From assembly GCA_022539475.1 (NCBI GenBank), contig VCMS01000164.1, forward strand, positions 62,001 through 126,000: 64,000 bases of DNA, in the 5' to 3' direction. The position numbers were made by a program, and so were the translations under genes. The stretch comes from Gracilaria domingensis (Eukaryota > Rhodophyta > Florideophyceae > Gracilariales > Gracilariaceae). The notes beneath the pieces were generated by a model. It was not told the origin of the DNA and ran no database searches. It saw only the letters and a program-made list of their open reading frames with translations. This document shows, in pieces, positions 1-11,057 of the stretch (its first letter is position 1; every line of letters begins with the position of its first letter).

Positions 1-731
1 GCTATGGGTTCTAAAAGGTTCGAACATGACAAAGTGAAGCAATCGATACATGGCGAATTTTGTTCCATTGTAAACATTTCAATAAAACAACTAACAGATC
101 TTTGATGTACTCTATGCAGTACGTAGCGGGGCTTTAATACTTTGCTCAAATAATGTCTCCAATTGTTATATTGTGCTTAACGAAACGCTTAATATGCGCC
201 AATTTGGCGAATATTTGCTTTTAAAGAAGCATCAAACAATCTTGTTATACAATATTTTAAAAACCGGTTTACAACGTCTTGCTAGTGCGGCTCTAGGTTA
301 CAGGCGTGGGACAAGAGAAACTCCATCAAATCATCACACTTGGAGCAAGAGCTGGGTAAACTTAAGCACTTTTTACTTAGCTTCTCTAATAGCAGTAAAC
401 AAGTGAGATTGCTTGCTTTCGTCACCTTACGACGTGTTCCAATCTTTTCGGAACAGCAATGCCAAGTTTTACGTACAAATGTTGTCAGTAACATACTGCA
501 GTACAAAGTCTTGCATTTTTAAAATTTCCCGCATCCCTTTAAACATTGCCAACGCTTTGGACATATGTAGTTATTTTCGTAAAGCCTGTTAGTAAGAAAC
601 ATGTACAATTTGGGCACTACGTTACGTGCAAGTCCAAATTCGCCGCCAACAAGGATTTTTGTTTTGCTTAATTTTAATTCGTTGGATGTGTGTTGATCCA
701 TTGTAGGGTGTCTCTCCGAAAAGGGACCAAA
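1..731. other. AT-rich sequence with no convincing gene
   Basis: No recognisable protein, RNA gene or element end is visible. The open frames here are all under 80 codons, overlap each other on both strands and show no domain signature. Base composition resembles the AT-rich islands near 27-28.8 kb and 43-44.2 kb, which carry the same palindrome/TATA module that follows immediately here. Confidence 0.5.
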
Positions 732-966
732 ATGCGGCGTGTGACACGGTGCATATTTATAGCGTTTTATTTTGCTGTTTACTTCTTTTTTCTAAGAAAA
801 GTACTTAGTTCTATATATAAGCGGTAGAATTCAGACTTGTAGGAAATGGAAAATTAGAACTTCCCAAAAACAGCTTCAGATAGCCGAAAAAGTATCTTTT
901 ACTTGAGCAAAAGCGTTGATTAGCTCTACTTTAGCTCAGCCCGGTTGTGAATAGAAGCTTTACTAT
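732..966 (+). promoter_or_regulatory. Palindrome/TATA module, copy 1
   Basis: A 23-bp imperfect palindrome lies at 732-754 (two positions differ from the perfect copy at 28237-28259). After 57 bp comes TATATATAA at 812-820, and about 132 bp further the block AGAAGCTTTACTAT at 953-966. The same three parts with nearly the same spacings recur at 28237-28469 and, on the minus strand, at 43233-43001. The TATA-proximal spacing suggests a promoter, possibly of a short untranslated RNA, but no transcript evidence is available. The repeat itself is directly visible; its function is inference. Confidence 0.6.
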
Positions 967-1009
967 CAGACATGTCATAATGTCCTTCTGTCGTACTGGC
1001 AGCGGGCGA

Positions 1010-1051
1010 GGTCAAGTTGTGTTAGGGTCGCTACCCTAACACAACTTGACC
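1010..1051. repeat. Perfect 19-bp-arm palindrome
   Basis: The left arm GGTCAAGTTGTGTTAGGGT is followed by the 4-nt loop CGCT and by its exact reverse complement. Cruciform or RNA hairpin formation is possible. It is the first of three neighbouring inverted repeats sharing a GTGTTA core (others at 1181-1214 and about 1262-1329). Confidence 0.9.
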
Positions 1052-1155
1052 ACCCTGCCCGCGGGCACGTTACGTTTTGGCTGGCGTTGCGGGCGGTGTG
1101 TGTTTTGGGAGGTCTGTGGACGCTACCAGAATGAGGCGAAAATATGCCCGCGGGT

Positions 1156-1329
1156 GGCGGGGGGCGGGGGAGGGGGGGGTCGGTCGTGTTACGGTAGGTA
1201 CACTAACACGACCGGACCCTCACGCCCACGGGCATGAAATCGCACAGCCAAATCGTGTTCGCGGGCGGGGGGGGTCTCGTCGTGTTAGGGTACCTACCTT
1301 AACACAACCGACCCGCCCCCCCCGCCGGC
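1156..1329. repeat. G-rich tract with two further palindromes
   Basis: A run of G blocks (about 1156-1180) that could form a quadruplex leads into an inverted repeat with 11-bp arms CGGTCGTGTTA (1181-1191 and 1204-1214). A longer imperfect inverted repeat follows at about 1262-1329; it has a G-rich left arm, a C-rich right arm and a GTGTTAGGGTA core near its centre. The overlapping open frames (1046-1237, 1077-1496) are probably by-products of GC-rich sequence. Confidence 0.7.
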
Positions 1330-3049
1330 GGGCACGTTCTGGCCACATTTTGGAACCTTCCCGAGAACTCCCAAAACACTCCCCGCGCACTTTGCGCACC
1401 CATTACGCTGCACCCGCCCGCCAACACGTGTACGTCGCTGTCTACGTGAATTGGCCGGAGGAGAAAAAGCTGTACATAATTAAGAGTATATTTTGAGTAT
1501 TATGAGCGCTCTAAAAGCACGATTGGAGAGCGCGACCATTGCTCGCAAGAACATAAATCCACTAAAACTCTTTGTTCGCGGACAGATTTTGAAGTTATCT
1601 TGCATCGTTCCGAGACTTCGCAAAGGACACTATGCTCAATTACTCGCGGTCATTTTGTTGCGAGTATGGTATACATTCATCAAACAAGAATCAACTAGTT
1701 TTTGTATCCAATTGATCCTCAACTGGTAAGATAATACGCGACCTTGTGTTTGCTACAATTTGTGTACTTACTGACAATCCACACTATGTACACTGGTCAA
1801 AGCGGCGAGATGACGAACTAAGAAAGCGCGTCAAAAGCCGATAAAGCCGGTAATGCGCCGCGATTAGCTGCAGAGAAGCAGAGAGACGACAGTAGGTAGC
1901 TCCTTAAATACTCGCCACCATCGTTTCCGGAAAAGATACAAATTCTAGCGATGATATAGATGAGTTATTATCGTATAGCATGGGCGCATCGGCTCTGGTG
2001 TTTTATGGACTAATCGAAGATGATATTTCATTGGAACATCTGGGAACGAGACGCAAATGCACTAGTCCAAACGTTCTGTTATTCGTTTGGCCTGCGTGGG
2101 TGACAGTCGACAGCCAGCATTGCAATCCAAACTGCGTGGGTGGTTGCGTTTCATGGTGTCCTTCGTGATGTGTGAACGGGTTGTTCCTACTCGTATATTT
2201 CCCGCAAGTTCATTTTACTGCGTCTGTTCAATCTCGGACAGCTCCGCATCTCAATCCACGTTCATCTTCGCCAACCTTCCTCTCGTTCTGCCAATTCTCT
2301 CTTTTTCTCCCACCCTCCCAAGCATCCCTGACGAATACGGTTATAGTATAACTTAATGCCTATAGCGTCTACTGTGGCGAGCAACCGCCACGAGCTGGGA
2401 GGTTTCGTCTCCAATGTCTATTGCAATGGCATTGACCTCCCAGTCTAGAACAAAAGACAATGCCTGCCACAAGTGCAGGCTTCTCCGAAAGTGAGTAAAC
2501 GAATTACTCGGTTCTGGAATGTGCCACATGCCACATTTGTTCTGGCGAAGTGGACAGTGTGGAACAATGGTAATATCTGAATTTAATTGGTTCGTTCCGA
2601 CGGGGGGTCAAACAGCGATGAAGTCCTTCAACGACCATAGAATACCCGAATTATAGCGGTAGTAAATTTCTCTGCGGAACACTAAAAAGAACTGAATGAA
2701 GTTCTGATATGCTAAATACTACATGATCCTCACATTTCTAGAGACAGGGGGCTGTAGCAGCTCATATATGCTAAATTCATTCAGTATAAAACTCTATGGA
2801 AGAAAAATGCGACGAGAGTCGTAGCTGAAAGCAAAACGGATGGTAGTCATGAAAACCCTTCAACCCGGCGTGCTTGAGCTGGTGGCACATGACAATAGTT
2901 CCAATGTTGAAATCGTATCGCTTCACCTCCCGTTAACAAGGTCTGTCACCAACAATACAAGAGAAGACATAAATCGACGTGTTGTGGAGATACCGTAAAA
3001 TGCTGCCATTGGTGGTAGTTCTTCTTCTGTTAAGGGCCGTGATAAAACT
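1330..3049. other. Unassigned sequence upstream of decayed transposon
   Basis: Short open frames only (for example 1493-1729, 2087-2356), none with recognisable motifs. Sequence from about 2900 may already belong to the decayed transposon that occupies the minus strand downstream, but no terminal inverted repeat could be identified. Confidence 0.4.
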
Positions 3050-5183
3050 TCAGAGTTCCACTTCCAGAGCTATGAATTGCTGCCGACCACTTTGTCGAGG
3101 AGCGTTTAAAGGCTTCAATCTGCCATCGAATAGACGAAATAGAGCTTTCAATACATCATGCGCCACGAGTGCACCTATAATTAGTCCAAGCGACGTCCGA
3201 GCACTGAGAGAAAATTGTTCTGATTCGGGCCGTGTCCTGCGCTCCTCATCAGATTTCAAAGAATTCCTTTATGAAAGGAAAAAAATGTAAAGGTTTTTTT
3301 TGTATGCTTTGGCCTCCATCATTCAAAGGAGATCTGCCTTGGTGAAGGTTCCATTCAGTGACCTGCCTTTCTTCGGCGTGAGAAAATCTATATGCAAACC
3401 TCTGGCAGAAAAGTTGCATTGCATTGGGAATAGATTTGCGTTTGTAAAGTTGAGGATTTCAGTACGTATCGTTCGAAATGAAAGTGACGCGGATGATTCG
3501 ATTGCAGTGCTTATGATCTCTGACTACAGTATCTCGATTTCTGGAATATTAATCAGTTTCAATGTGCCGAGATGCAAGTTGCGTAACTGTTCGAAGAGAG
3601 CTCTCCTTGTTCCAAACAGACTGCATGGAAATAACCCCTGGATGAATCCTACGCTCAAGTCGGTTTCGATGAACGAGGAAATAAGAGATATGGAATCAGA
3701 ACGACGCATGAGAGTATCCGCATGAGATCTCCTTTCCCTCGCACGACGTTTACTTCTTTCTGCATCGTTTTCTTCGCATATTCTAGAATAACTGAGTATG
3801 TCTTTCTAACGCTTTCGGTGTGGTTTTGAGAGGGTCCAGTGAATGAGGTAAGAACATTTCTGCATAAGACGAGAAAGCGGCTTTGCATCTATGACACGGG
3901 CTCTCTGTTTTGGTCCCATGAAGAGTAGACAAAATGTTATTACCCTCAGGAATATCCGCACAAAAACTTGCAGAGAATAGTACACTTGACTTAGTTTGTG
4001 TTCGCATCCTGGACTCGCCTAGAGATTTGCTAGTAATGAATGGCATTGCGTCTGCTTCAGATGCGGAAACCTCGATCAGTGTGGTAGGGAAGTATGCCAC
4101 TACTGTCAGGTCATCACGGATGCACTTAGGTCGTAGCTCGTCGGAGAAGTTGAGAAATATGAGGTGAAGAGGATAGGCGGTAACCGATGTTTGCTCTGTA
4201 GTTGTTGGAAACTTATCGGTGTATACCTGCAGAAGACCTACGAAAGATTCACTGTAACTTATTTCTTGGTAGTACCACACTATTCTACTATCCAAAGAGC
4301 CCATGACCATTTCCTTAAGTCTTGAGGTGGCGTCTCTTGCGAGAGAGCCGCACATGGGGTGAGATATTTTCGTGGAGTGGGTCTGAGGTATAGGGTGGAA
4401 GAATGTGTTTTCGTTGCTAGCCAACTGGAGCTGTTTCACAAGCGTCTGAACGAAGTCTCTCGTGTAGAGGGTGGCGCTGAACTTACATCCTTCTGGCGAG
4501 ACAGTTCTTCGATTAAAACCGCCTTTTGAGGCGTATCGTTCGAAAATAGCATTCTTCAGTTCTGTACAGCGCTTGGAACTTGTTATGGTCTCGTTGAATC
4601 GCTTTTGCGAGAATCGCGGGTCCCGAAGTAGCCCAATTAGCTCGTCTGCTTCACGATGACCAAGGTGGGAAGCTACTGAAGCCAGAAAAACCCTGAGATA
4701 ATTCATATGCAAATCACCGAGGGCCTCCTCAGAAGGCACTGGGCGGGAACTGTATCCGTGTTCTCGCTCTAATGACGCGGGACCCGGGGAAGGAGAAACA
4801 CAATGCGAAGTGTCCGGAATGGGAGGGGCGCACGGAGTGGGGTCAACGATGTCCTCGGACACCTGAGGCTCGGGAGGGCGAGAAGGGGCAGTGACCGTTT
4901 CGGAAGATGCGGCCGCGGGCGCGGAAAGCTTGAGACGCTTGCTTCTCCGAATGGGTCGCCTATTGTCGTCTTCCAGCTCTGCTTTCAGACGAAACGGGCA
5001 ATGGTTGACATGCTCTTGAAGATATAAGACTCCTCGGCGAGTAACGAAGGGGCACCCACGCTTCTTATGTGTACAGTAGTAGACCTTGGGAAGAAGAAAT
5101 GAAGAAGGAAGGAGGACAAAGACGGCAAAAGAAGGTCGTCCAAAGGGAGAAGGAGGTCGGGCGACAGTCAAGATCGACGTCAT
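3050..5183 (-). pseudogene. Decayed Plavaka/CACTA-like transposase
   Basis: The 5' part is an open frame of 466 codons (5183 to 3783, ATG start). Near residues 35-60 it has a zinc-finger-like segment (C, C, H and C in the arrangement C-x5-C-P-F ... H-x3-C-P), then a basic RRSKR stretch and a Ser/Pro-rich linker. A transposase region follows with a YPLHLIFLNFSDELRPK segment and a Cys-rich GTKTESPCHRCKA motif, typical of Plavaka/TNP2-type (CACTA superfamily) transposases. The gene then continues in other frames: about 3709-3524 carries FEQLRNLHLG, resembling the PLHNLHLG motif of these enzymes, and 3259-3050 resembles the following helical region. At least two frame changes show decay, unless small introns are present. 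Family assignment is from motif memory, not a search. A second related N-terminus starts at 63682. Confidence 0.65.
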
Positions 5184-5860
5184 GCTGAGAACGGAGAATA
5201 TATTTTGAGTTTAAATCACGTGCTTTCGTTCAAAAAGGAACGTAGGTACACGTCGACCTCAACACAAGGGTGTACTTCTCGTATTATCTACCACTGGTTA
5301 TAAACCTGTGGTTTCGCAACGTTGTACGCTGTACACCTGTCCAATCTCGCACAGAAAAATAAATCTCTTCCCTCCGCCGCCGCCGCGCCTCCGGCGTCCG
5401 ACCTACCGTTATGGAGATAGCACGGATCACGAACGGCACTCCGTCGTCCCTTTCTCCGCCGTCACACTTGCTACGAAGTAGAGGACGGGGAAGAGAATGA
5501 GGTACGCTTCATGTCCGCCCAATGGACGCCTCCATAAAGCGGACATCATCCGTATCTCACGGATGTATTCCGTGCGGTCTTTTTGTACGTTCTTCCATAT
5601 CCTTCTACGTATCTTTGCTCTAAACTAACCCATCCTCACCACGTTTCTTCGAGCTATGCGACATGTAAACGGCAGGAAATAGGCTTTGGGTTACCGGGTT
5701 CCCTTTCTCACTTTTCAACTCGTTCTATTTGTTCAAGAAGATAACCACTCTTTGACGTGCGTCCCTTGTATCTCTTGCGACGTTCACGACAACTGTAAGT
5801 ACGCGACCAATTTCATTTCGTCTCTCAAGATCGATCTCTGACTGTTCGTTTAACCTATTA
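5184..5860. other. Upstream flank of the transposase
   Basis: No gene is seen. The stretch should hold the promoter and 5' end of the minus-strand transposon, but no terminal inverted repeat or target duplication was recognised. A CGCCGCCGCCGCGCC run occurs near 5376-5390. Confidence 0.3.
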
Positions 5861-5864
5861 TGCT

Positions 5865-6310
5865 GTATTGCCGTTCTTGGTTCACTTTGTTGCGCCATAG
5901 GCTCTAGCTTCTCGCGTCTTGCGCTACTTTTGGTTTGTTGGCGATCTTAGTTGACTTGGTTGCGCCTTAGACTCTTCTTTCCTCTCGCGTCTTCCGCTAC
6001 TTTTGGTGTATTGGCGATATTGGTTGACTGGCTTGCGCGATAGGTTCATCATTGGCTATCTTCCTCGACTAGGTTTCGCCATAGGATCGTCTCCCTTTTC
6101 TCGCGTCTTGCGTTACTTTTGATGCGTTGGCGATATTGGCGGACTTGGTCGCGGCATAGGCTCGCCACTCTTCTCGCGCCTTACGTTGATCTTCCTGTAT
6201 TGGCGATCTTGGTAGACTGGCTTGCGAGATAGGCGATTCTGGTACTTGGTTGCGACATATTCTGCTTTCTCGTTTATCGCATCTTGCGGTATTTTCGCTG
6301 CATGGGCATT
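5865..6310. repeat. Degenerate tandem repeat, about 73-bp unit
   Basis: The phrase CTCGCGTCTTGCG ... TTGGCGATATTGG ... GACTTGGTTGCGCCATAGG returns at about 5908, 5981, 6098, 6171 and 6262. Two intervals are near 73 bp and the others are disturbed. The units are strongly diverged, so this is an old array. No coding frame runs through it. Confidence 0.65.
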
Positions 6311-9300
6311 CTTGGTGTCCTTGCTTGTGACTTCTCGCTTCGAAACATTTCGCGCTTTACAATGAATAGATTGTTGCTACTCTAACTGATACCTTTCCTT
6401 CTTCTTTCGTTTGTGAATTTCTAGGTCTTACGGCTTTTCTAGCGCAACTTTACAGTTTTGCCTTTTCAATGGTACGTTCCATCGCATTTGAAATGTGTCC
6501 AACGGAGCATTGACTAACTTCTGGATACTTTCTGCTTGCATATACAGGTTAATGACTTCCGATGTGGTTGTGGCTCACGAGTTGCACGTAGATTGAACTT
6601 GCAATGCGTATGCATCTGATTATGGGTCTGTACGCGGAAAACCGAAAGGATGAGGCGCAAGGCCTCTCATAATCTCCGTTTCCCAAGTAGGGAACAAGAA
6701 GATGAGGCGCTTCATGCCTAGTATTCATCTTCTTGGGGTGCGTATGTGCTCTACCAATGCGAAAATGTGGTGCAGATGCAGTTCGCGGCAGCTGCTGCAG
6801 ATTGCACTTAAACCGCTCGAAGATAGTATATGTAATATATCGAAGTGTAAATCAAAAAGAGCAGTGGATAGAAGATTAGATATAAATAAAACATTATGCT
6901 TTTACTACGGGCATCATATGTACTAGCTGCATTATTCAAGGTTTGCAGAGTATCATTCCGCAGAAAATATCATGTAATGTGCACGTTAATGTAAAAAAAT
7001 AAACTTAGATTTAGCGAAATAACTTTTAGGTAACCCGGGACGAAGGAACTAGCAGGAGTGGAAAACTCACCAGTATTTACTGCACAGCAATTTTTACGAC
7101 TCAAGCAACTATCTCCAAATTTTGAAATACTTGGTCCCAATTTTTTTCAAAAAATTTACTGGACAACCGTTGCCACTTTGGGAACGATCCTCGCCAAAAT
7201 CTAGCATCTCCGAGTGACGCACAATCCTTTGGTTTGTCTTGACGGCCTTGAAGCTCTCGACTAAGGTAAGCCTACGAAGCTCTATAACCTTAAGTTTATC
7301 TCCCGTTTCTCCGAGACAGCTGCACCGTGCTTTGTAGGACAGTTCCATCGAAAGTGGTTCAAAGGGACTTCGAATGCTTGAACGTTCACCGTCAACGAAG
7401 ATTACGTGGTTGGCATTTCTAGCTCGATGACGCACAATAAATAAACCGACTGTTTGTTGTACTTTCTACTGTAATCTGTTGAATATTTTCGGTATCCCCT
7501 TGATTTGCTTGAGTTACGGGCTTTAGAGCTTCTAATTCAATCACCTTGCAGTGTCGATAAAATTCACCAGTGCTAGTAAACTGGAGGAAAAGAGAGAAAA
7601 CAAGATAAAACGATGGCCGACAACTGGAAAAGCAGCATTGATGACAGATGCCTGCACACAAAAGATATCTGTGTCAAATGTGATCATTGTCGAAGTGTGA
7701 ACGTGATATTTCCGTGTGCAGTTAAAGCGAGGCCCATGGCCAGAACTTGAGACTCGCACAGATGGTCTTGGATGAGCAACAAAAGGGCGGTCTAAAACGT
7801 CGATTACATGGAGAGCCCGACAAGGTGCTATTGAAACCCGATTTCTAACACTGTGGATTTTACAATGCCGCGGCCCATGTCGGGTGCCTTTTTGCATCAA
7901 AGCAGCATCAAGCCTTGGACCCGAAATGCAGTTTTGGGCTACGCAGCTCTAGCTCCATAGAGGATCATAATTTCGCTCACAATACACCAGACGGTAGAAT
8001 ATTTGTTGGCCAAACTGGCCTAGCAAAACAAAGTTGTGTTCAATGTACTTGAGGTCATCGACCGACCTCAACGCTTTAAAGATTTTGTCGTACGAGCCAT
8101 ATTTGGTTGCTATATTGTCGTTTAGAGCAATCCCGGGCTGTTCGCAGTACCAATGATAAGTGGTGGATTCTACACGCTGTGACACTCGGTGGAAATGAAG
8201 TAACGAAGACGTAGAGAATGGTGGATTATGATATATACTACTTGCTCTGCGTTTTCATCTCGAGTCAGTGTGAGTACTTCAAAAATACTCTATTTCTTAC
8301 AAACTTACTCATTTGAGGCTACTTGAGTGCCATTTACACCTTTCTTGCTTGGAAAGATGTTGCTGGTTAAAAAATATCAAAAGCTACGCGAATGTTGTGG
8401 GTATCTTAAGGAGTGAGTAGTGTGGAATCCAAAATTCTGATTTTCTTCATTCGCACCGGTTTTACTATCTTGATTGGCCACCCTCGACATCGCTTCCTGC
8501 TCTGAGCTTGTGACAAAACGCACTGCTGGATTTTGCAGGACACGACGTGATTTCTGATTATCATTCCCTTTTTCTGAGTTTGAACGGAGCCGCGCTACCG
8601 TTCTAAATCCACGCTCTCAGCAGACTTTTTGGAGGGCCGAACAGACTACAAACGTTGTACTGGAAACATTTTTGGTGCAGCGACGACGTTTGTAGTATAG
8701 CGTATAGAGAGACGCGCGCTGTCAACGCGTGTGTCATACTAGAGTGAGCTCGAGCTGCTCACGAAGCTCGAGGAGCTCCCACGGCTCTGGATTCGAGAAA
8801 GAACACTTAAAGCCGTCCGGCCCCGGGGAAGGCCTTTCAGATATTCAGACAAACGGGGAACTTTGTCCTAGAAACGTTTCTGGTGCAGCGTTGACGACGT
8901 GAATAGACGACGTTTGCTCTACTGCATACGACGAGCACGCTCCATGTCATACAGCGTACAATAGAACTACTACTTTTCAGAGTTGATGCAAATACAAATT
9001 GATTCACACCGAACCAAATAGTCCATTTTATCAAAGGCTGTGGTAACACCATGGTCGAATAAGGATCCGCTATGTCAGTGCTGAAACTATTTGACACGCC
9101 TGCCATCTTGGCAGACAATTTTTAAAAGAGTTAGGGTTTCTTGGATGCAGAGAATCCGCAATTACTGGAACCTCTATAAAACCCTCCGAGTTCGAGATCT
9201 TAAGACCAACTCAGGGAGGATTAACGATTTTACCGCTTTTGCCGACTTTCACCATCTTTGCCTCTTTCATTTATTTTTCCGCTTTTGTCGTCATCAACAT

Positions 9301-10028
9301 TCTCTACGTTGGCAGAAAACTTCTCTTTAGCACATTTTGTGGTTTGCTGGTGCCAAACTTTGACCTTTTTATTTTTCGCTATAAGAGGGTCAATTTTTCG
9401 TCTTTTTTTAATTTGCACTGTGTTGCGCTTTTTTGCGCTTGTGTTTAGATTAAAATAGTTTATATAATTCTGACCTTCTCGTGTCGCCTACAAACGTGAG
9501 ACATTTTGTGCATTTCGTTGCTTTACAGCCTGTATTTTTGTCGTCGGCTGTTTGTTTTGCAGTGGACGTTAATACGTACGGGCTGTGTTCCTCAATTTCT
9601 GTTGTTCGATTGTTGTGCTTTTTGTCGAGTTACACCATTAGTTTTTGCATTTTTGGCTGGTACTCTCGACCAATTTTTGTGTCGCTGTCTTTGAATTTTT
9701 CACCACCTGTCTTATTCCGTTTGATCCAAAATGACGTCCGCACATCAGTAAAACCTTCAAAGATCAAAAACACTTTAGTTCTTCAAAATTAAAAATTGGA
9801 AGGTTTTTTTAAGCTTTTATTTAACATTTTTGATTGTGTTGTTCGAAGATACTTGCAAATGCAATTGAATTATATATAGAGCTAATTGTAGAGTGTTCAA
9901 ATCAGAATGTTTGAAAAACGCAAATTTGTATTTAAAGCAACATGTGTTTTGCAATCTTCACACATAAAATATTAGCAGTGTACGTTTTTGGGAGCTACTT
10001 TACAGGACATTTAAGAAGTACTTATCTG
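6311..10028. other. Gene-poor stretch with uncertain short ORFs
   Basis: No product could be recognised. The better minus-strand frames are 8185-7949 (78 codons), 7900-7541 and 7435-7109; they might be remnants of one decayed gene, but they share no frame and carry no motif I know. A direct repeat containing GGTGCAGCG and GACGACGTTTG occurs at about 8661-8695 and 8867-8915, perhaps an old element. From 9200 to 10028 the sequence is T-rich and the overlapping frames look fortuitous. Confidence 0.35.
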
Positions 10029-10036
10029 GTCCTAGA

Positions 10037-10670
10037 CAGGGCTGCCGACAATATTATTGCAAAATATTGCAAACAAAATGCAATAAGAAATATCATAGCT
10101 ATATTGCTCGCTGTAAGCAATAAGTATTGCAATATAGATACGTTCTAAATGCAATAAAAATACAATAAACAGACTATTTTGCAATATAACTTGCAATATT
10201 CTAGGAAAGCCCTCGAACAATGTAAATCGTATAGGTTTATTTTACTTCCAAAGTCTATAGAAGCATACGAACTAAATGTCGATTGAATCGTTCTTCCTGT
10301 CAACAAAGATTTTTACGCGTCATCTAAAATTTATCAATATCTTCAGAACAATGAATACTTACATAGTACCGGGTTATTGCTATTATCATCGTTATCATGC
10401 TTCCAATGTGTTGCCGCTCAATGCGGTACAAGTATAAGACTTTTAATATAATCGTATGTATTCTGGGCGTACTTCATTGTGATTGTCATATAAAAGTGCA
10501 ACATTTAGTATTACAAATTAATATTGCAATAAGATTTTGATGTGCAATACTAATTGCAATAATGTTTCTGTTTGCAATATCAATTGCAATATGTGAATAG
10601 GAATGCAATACGCAATAAATATTGCTTATTGCAATATATTGCAATAGAAATATATTGTACGACACCCCTG
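10037..10670. mobile_element. hAT-type MITE, complete, 634 bp
   Basis: The element begins CAGGGCTGCCG and ends with the inverted counterpart CGACACCCCTG. The similarity continues inward through TATTGCAA-rich sequence. It is flanked by a perfect 8-bp direct repeat, GTCCTAGA, at 10029-10036 and 10671-10678. Termini starting CAGGG and 8-bp target duplications are hallmarks of the hAT superfamily. It has no transposase frame and is AT-rich, so it must be mobilised in trans. The motif TTGCAATA or TATTGCAA is repeated many times in both subterminal regions and may serve as transposase-binding sites (inference). Confidence 0.92.
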
Positions 10671-10679
10671 GTCCTAGAA

Positions 10680-11057
10680 AATTTAAATGCAGGGTATAGT
10701 CCGCACTGGATTTGACAAAATCTTCCTTTTCAGTTAGGAAAAAAGATAGGTAAGCAAACATTTTCTAAAGGAAAGGCATTAATTTCACATGGGAAAACTT
10801 AGATAAAAGAAAAGGTTGTACGAGAGCATAGTTTCTATCGGAGCTTTGCGTCTTTTACTTGGAGATCTGCGCTTCTCAAAGCGCTGATATTCACTTTGAC
10901 ATTCCAGTTACGTTTAACTACCTTGGCCTACTGAATGTTGTTCTTGAAACCTTAAAGACCTCGTCTTTACAGAGATGCAATATGTTCTTTAAGAATCGCG
11001 CGACGTTTTGACAAAGCCGCTCGAATAAAAATTGCAGCTTACACTTTGAGCAACTCC
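10680..11057. other. Downstream region of the FAD oxidoreductase
   Basis: About 380 bp of AT-rich sequence that should contain the 3' UTR and polyadenylation site of the minus-strand gene ending at 11058. No other feature is seen. Confidence 0.4.

Noticed and set aside
732..754. Helitron 3' hairpin
   Set aside because: The palindrome resembles one, but the copies lack a consistent CTRR end and T insertion site, and they are followed by conserved TATA and downstream blocks.
1046..1496. Gly/Arg-rich protein gene
   Set aside because: The overlapping frames arise from a GC-rich palindrome and G-tract, with no motif or start context.
3300..3725. Plus-strand 141-codon ORF
   Set aside because: It is antisense to the decayed transposase, whose motifs read on the minus strand.
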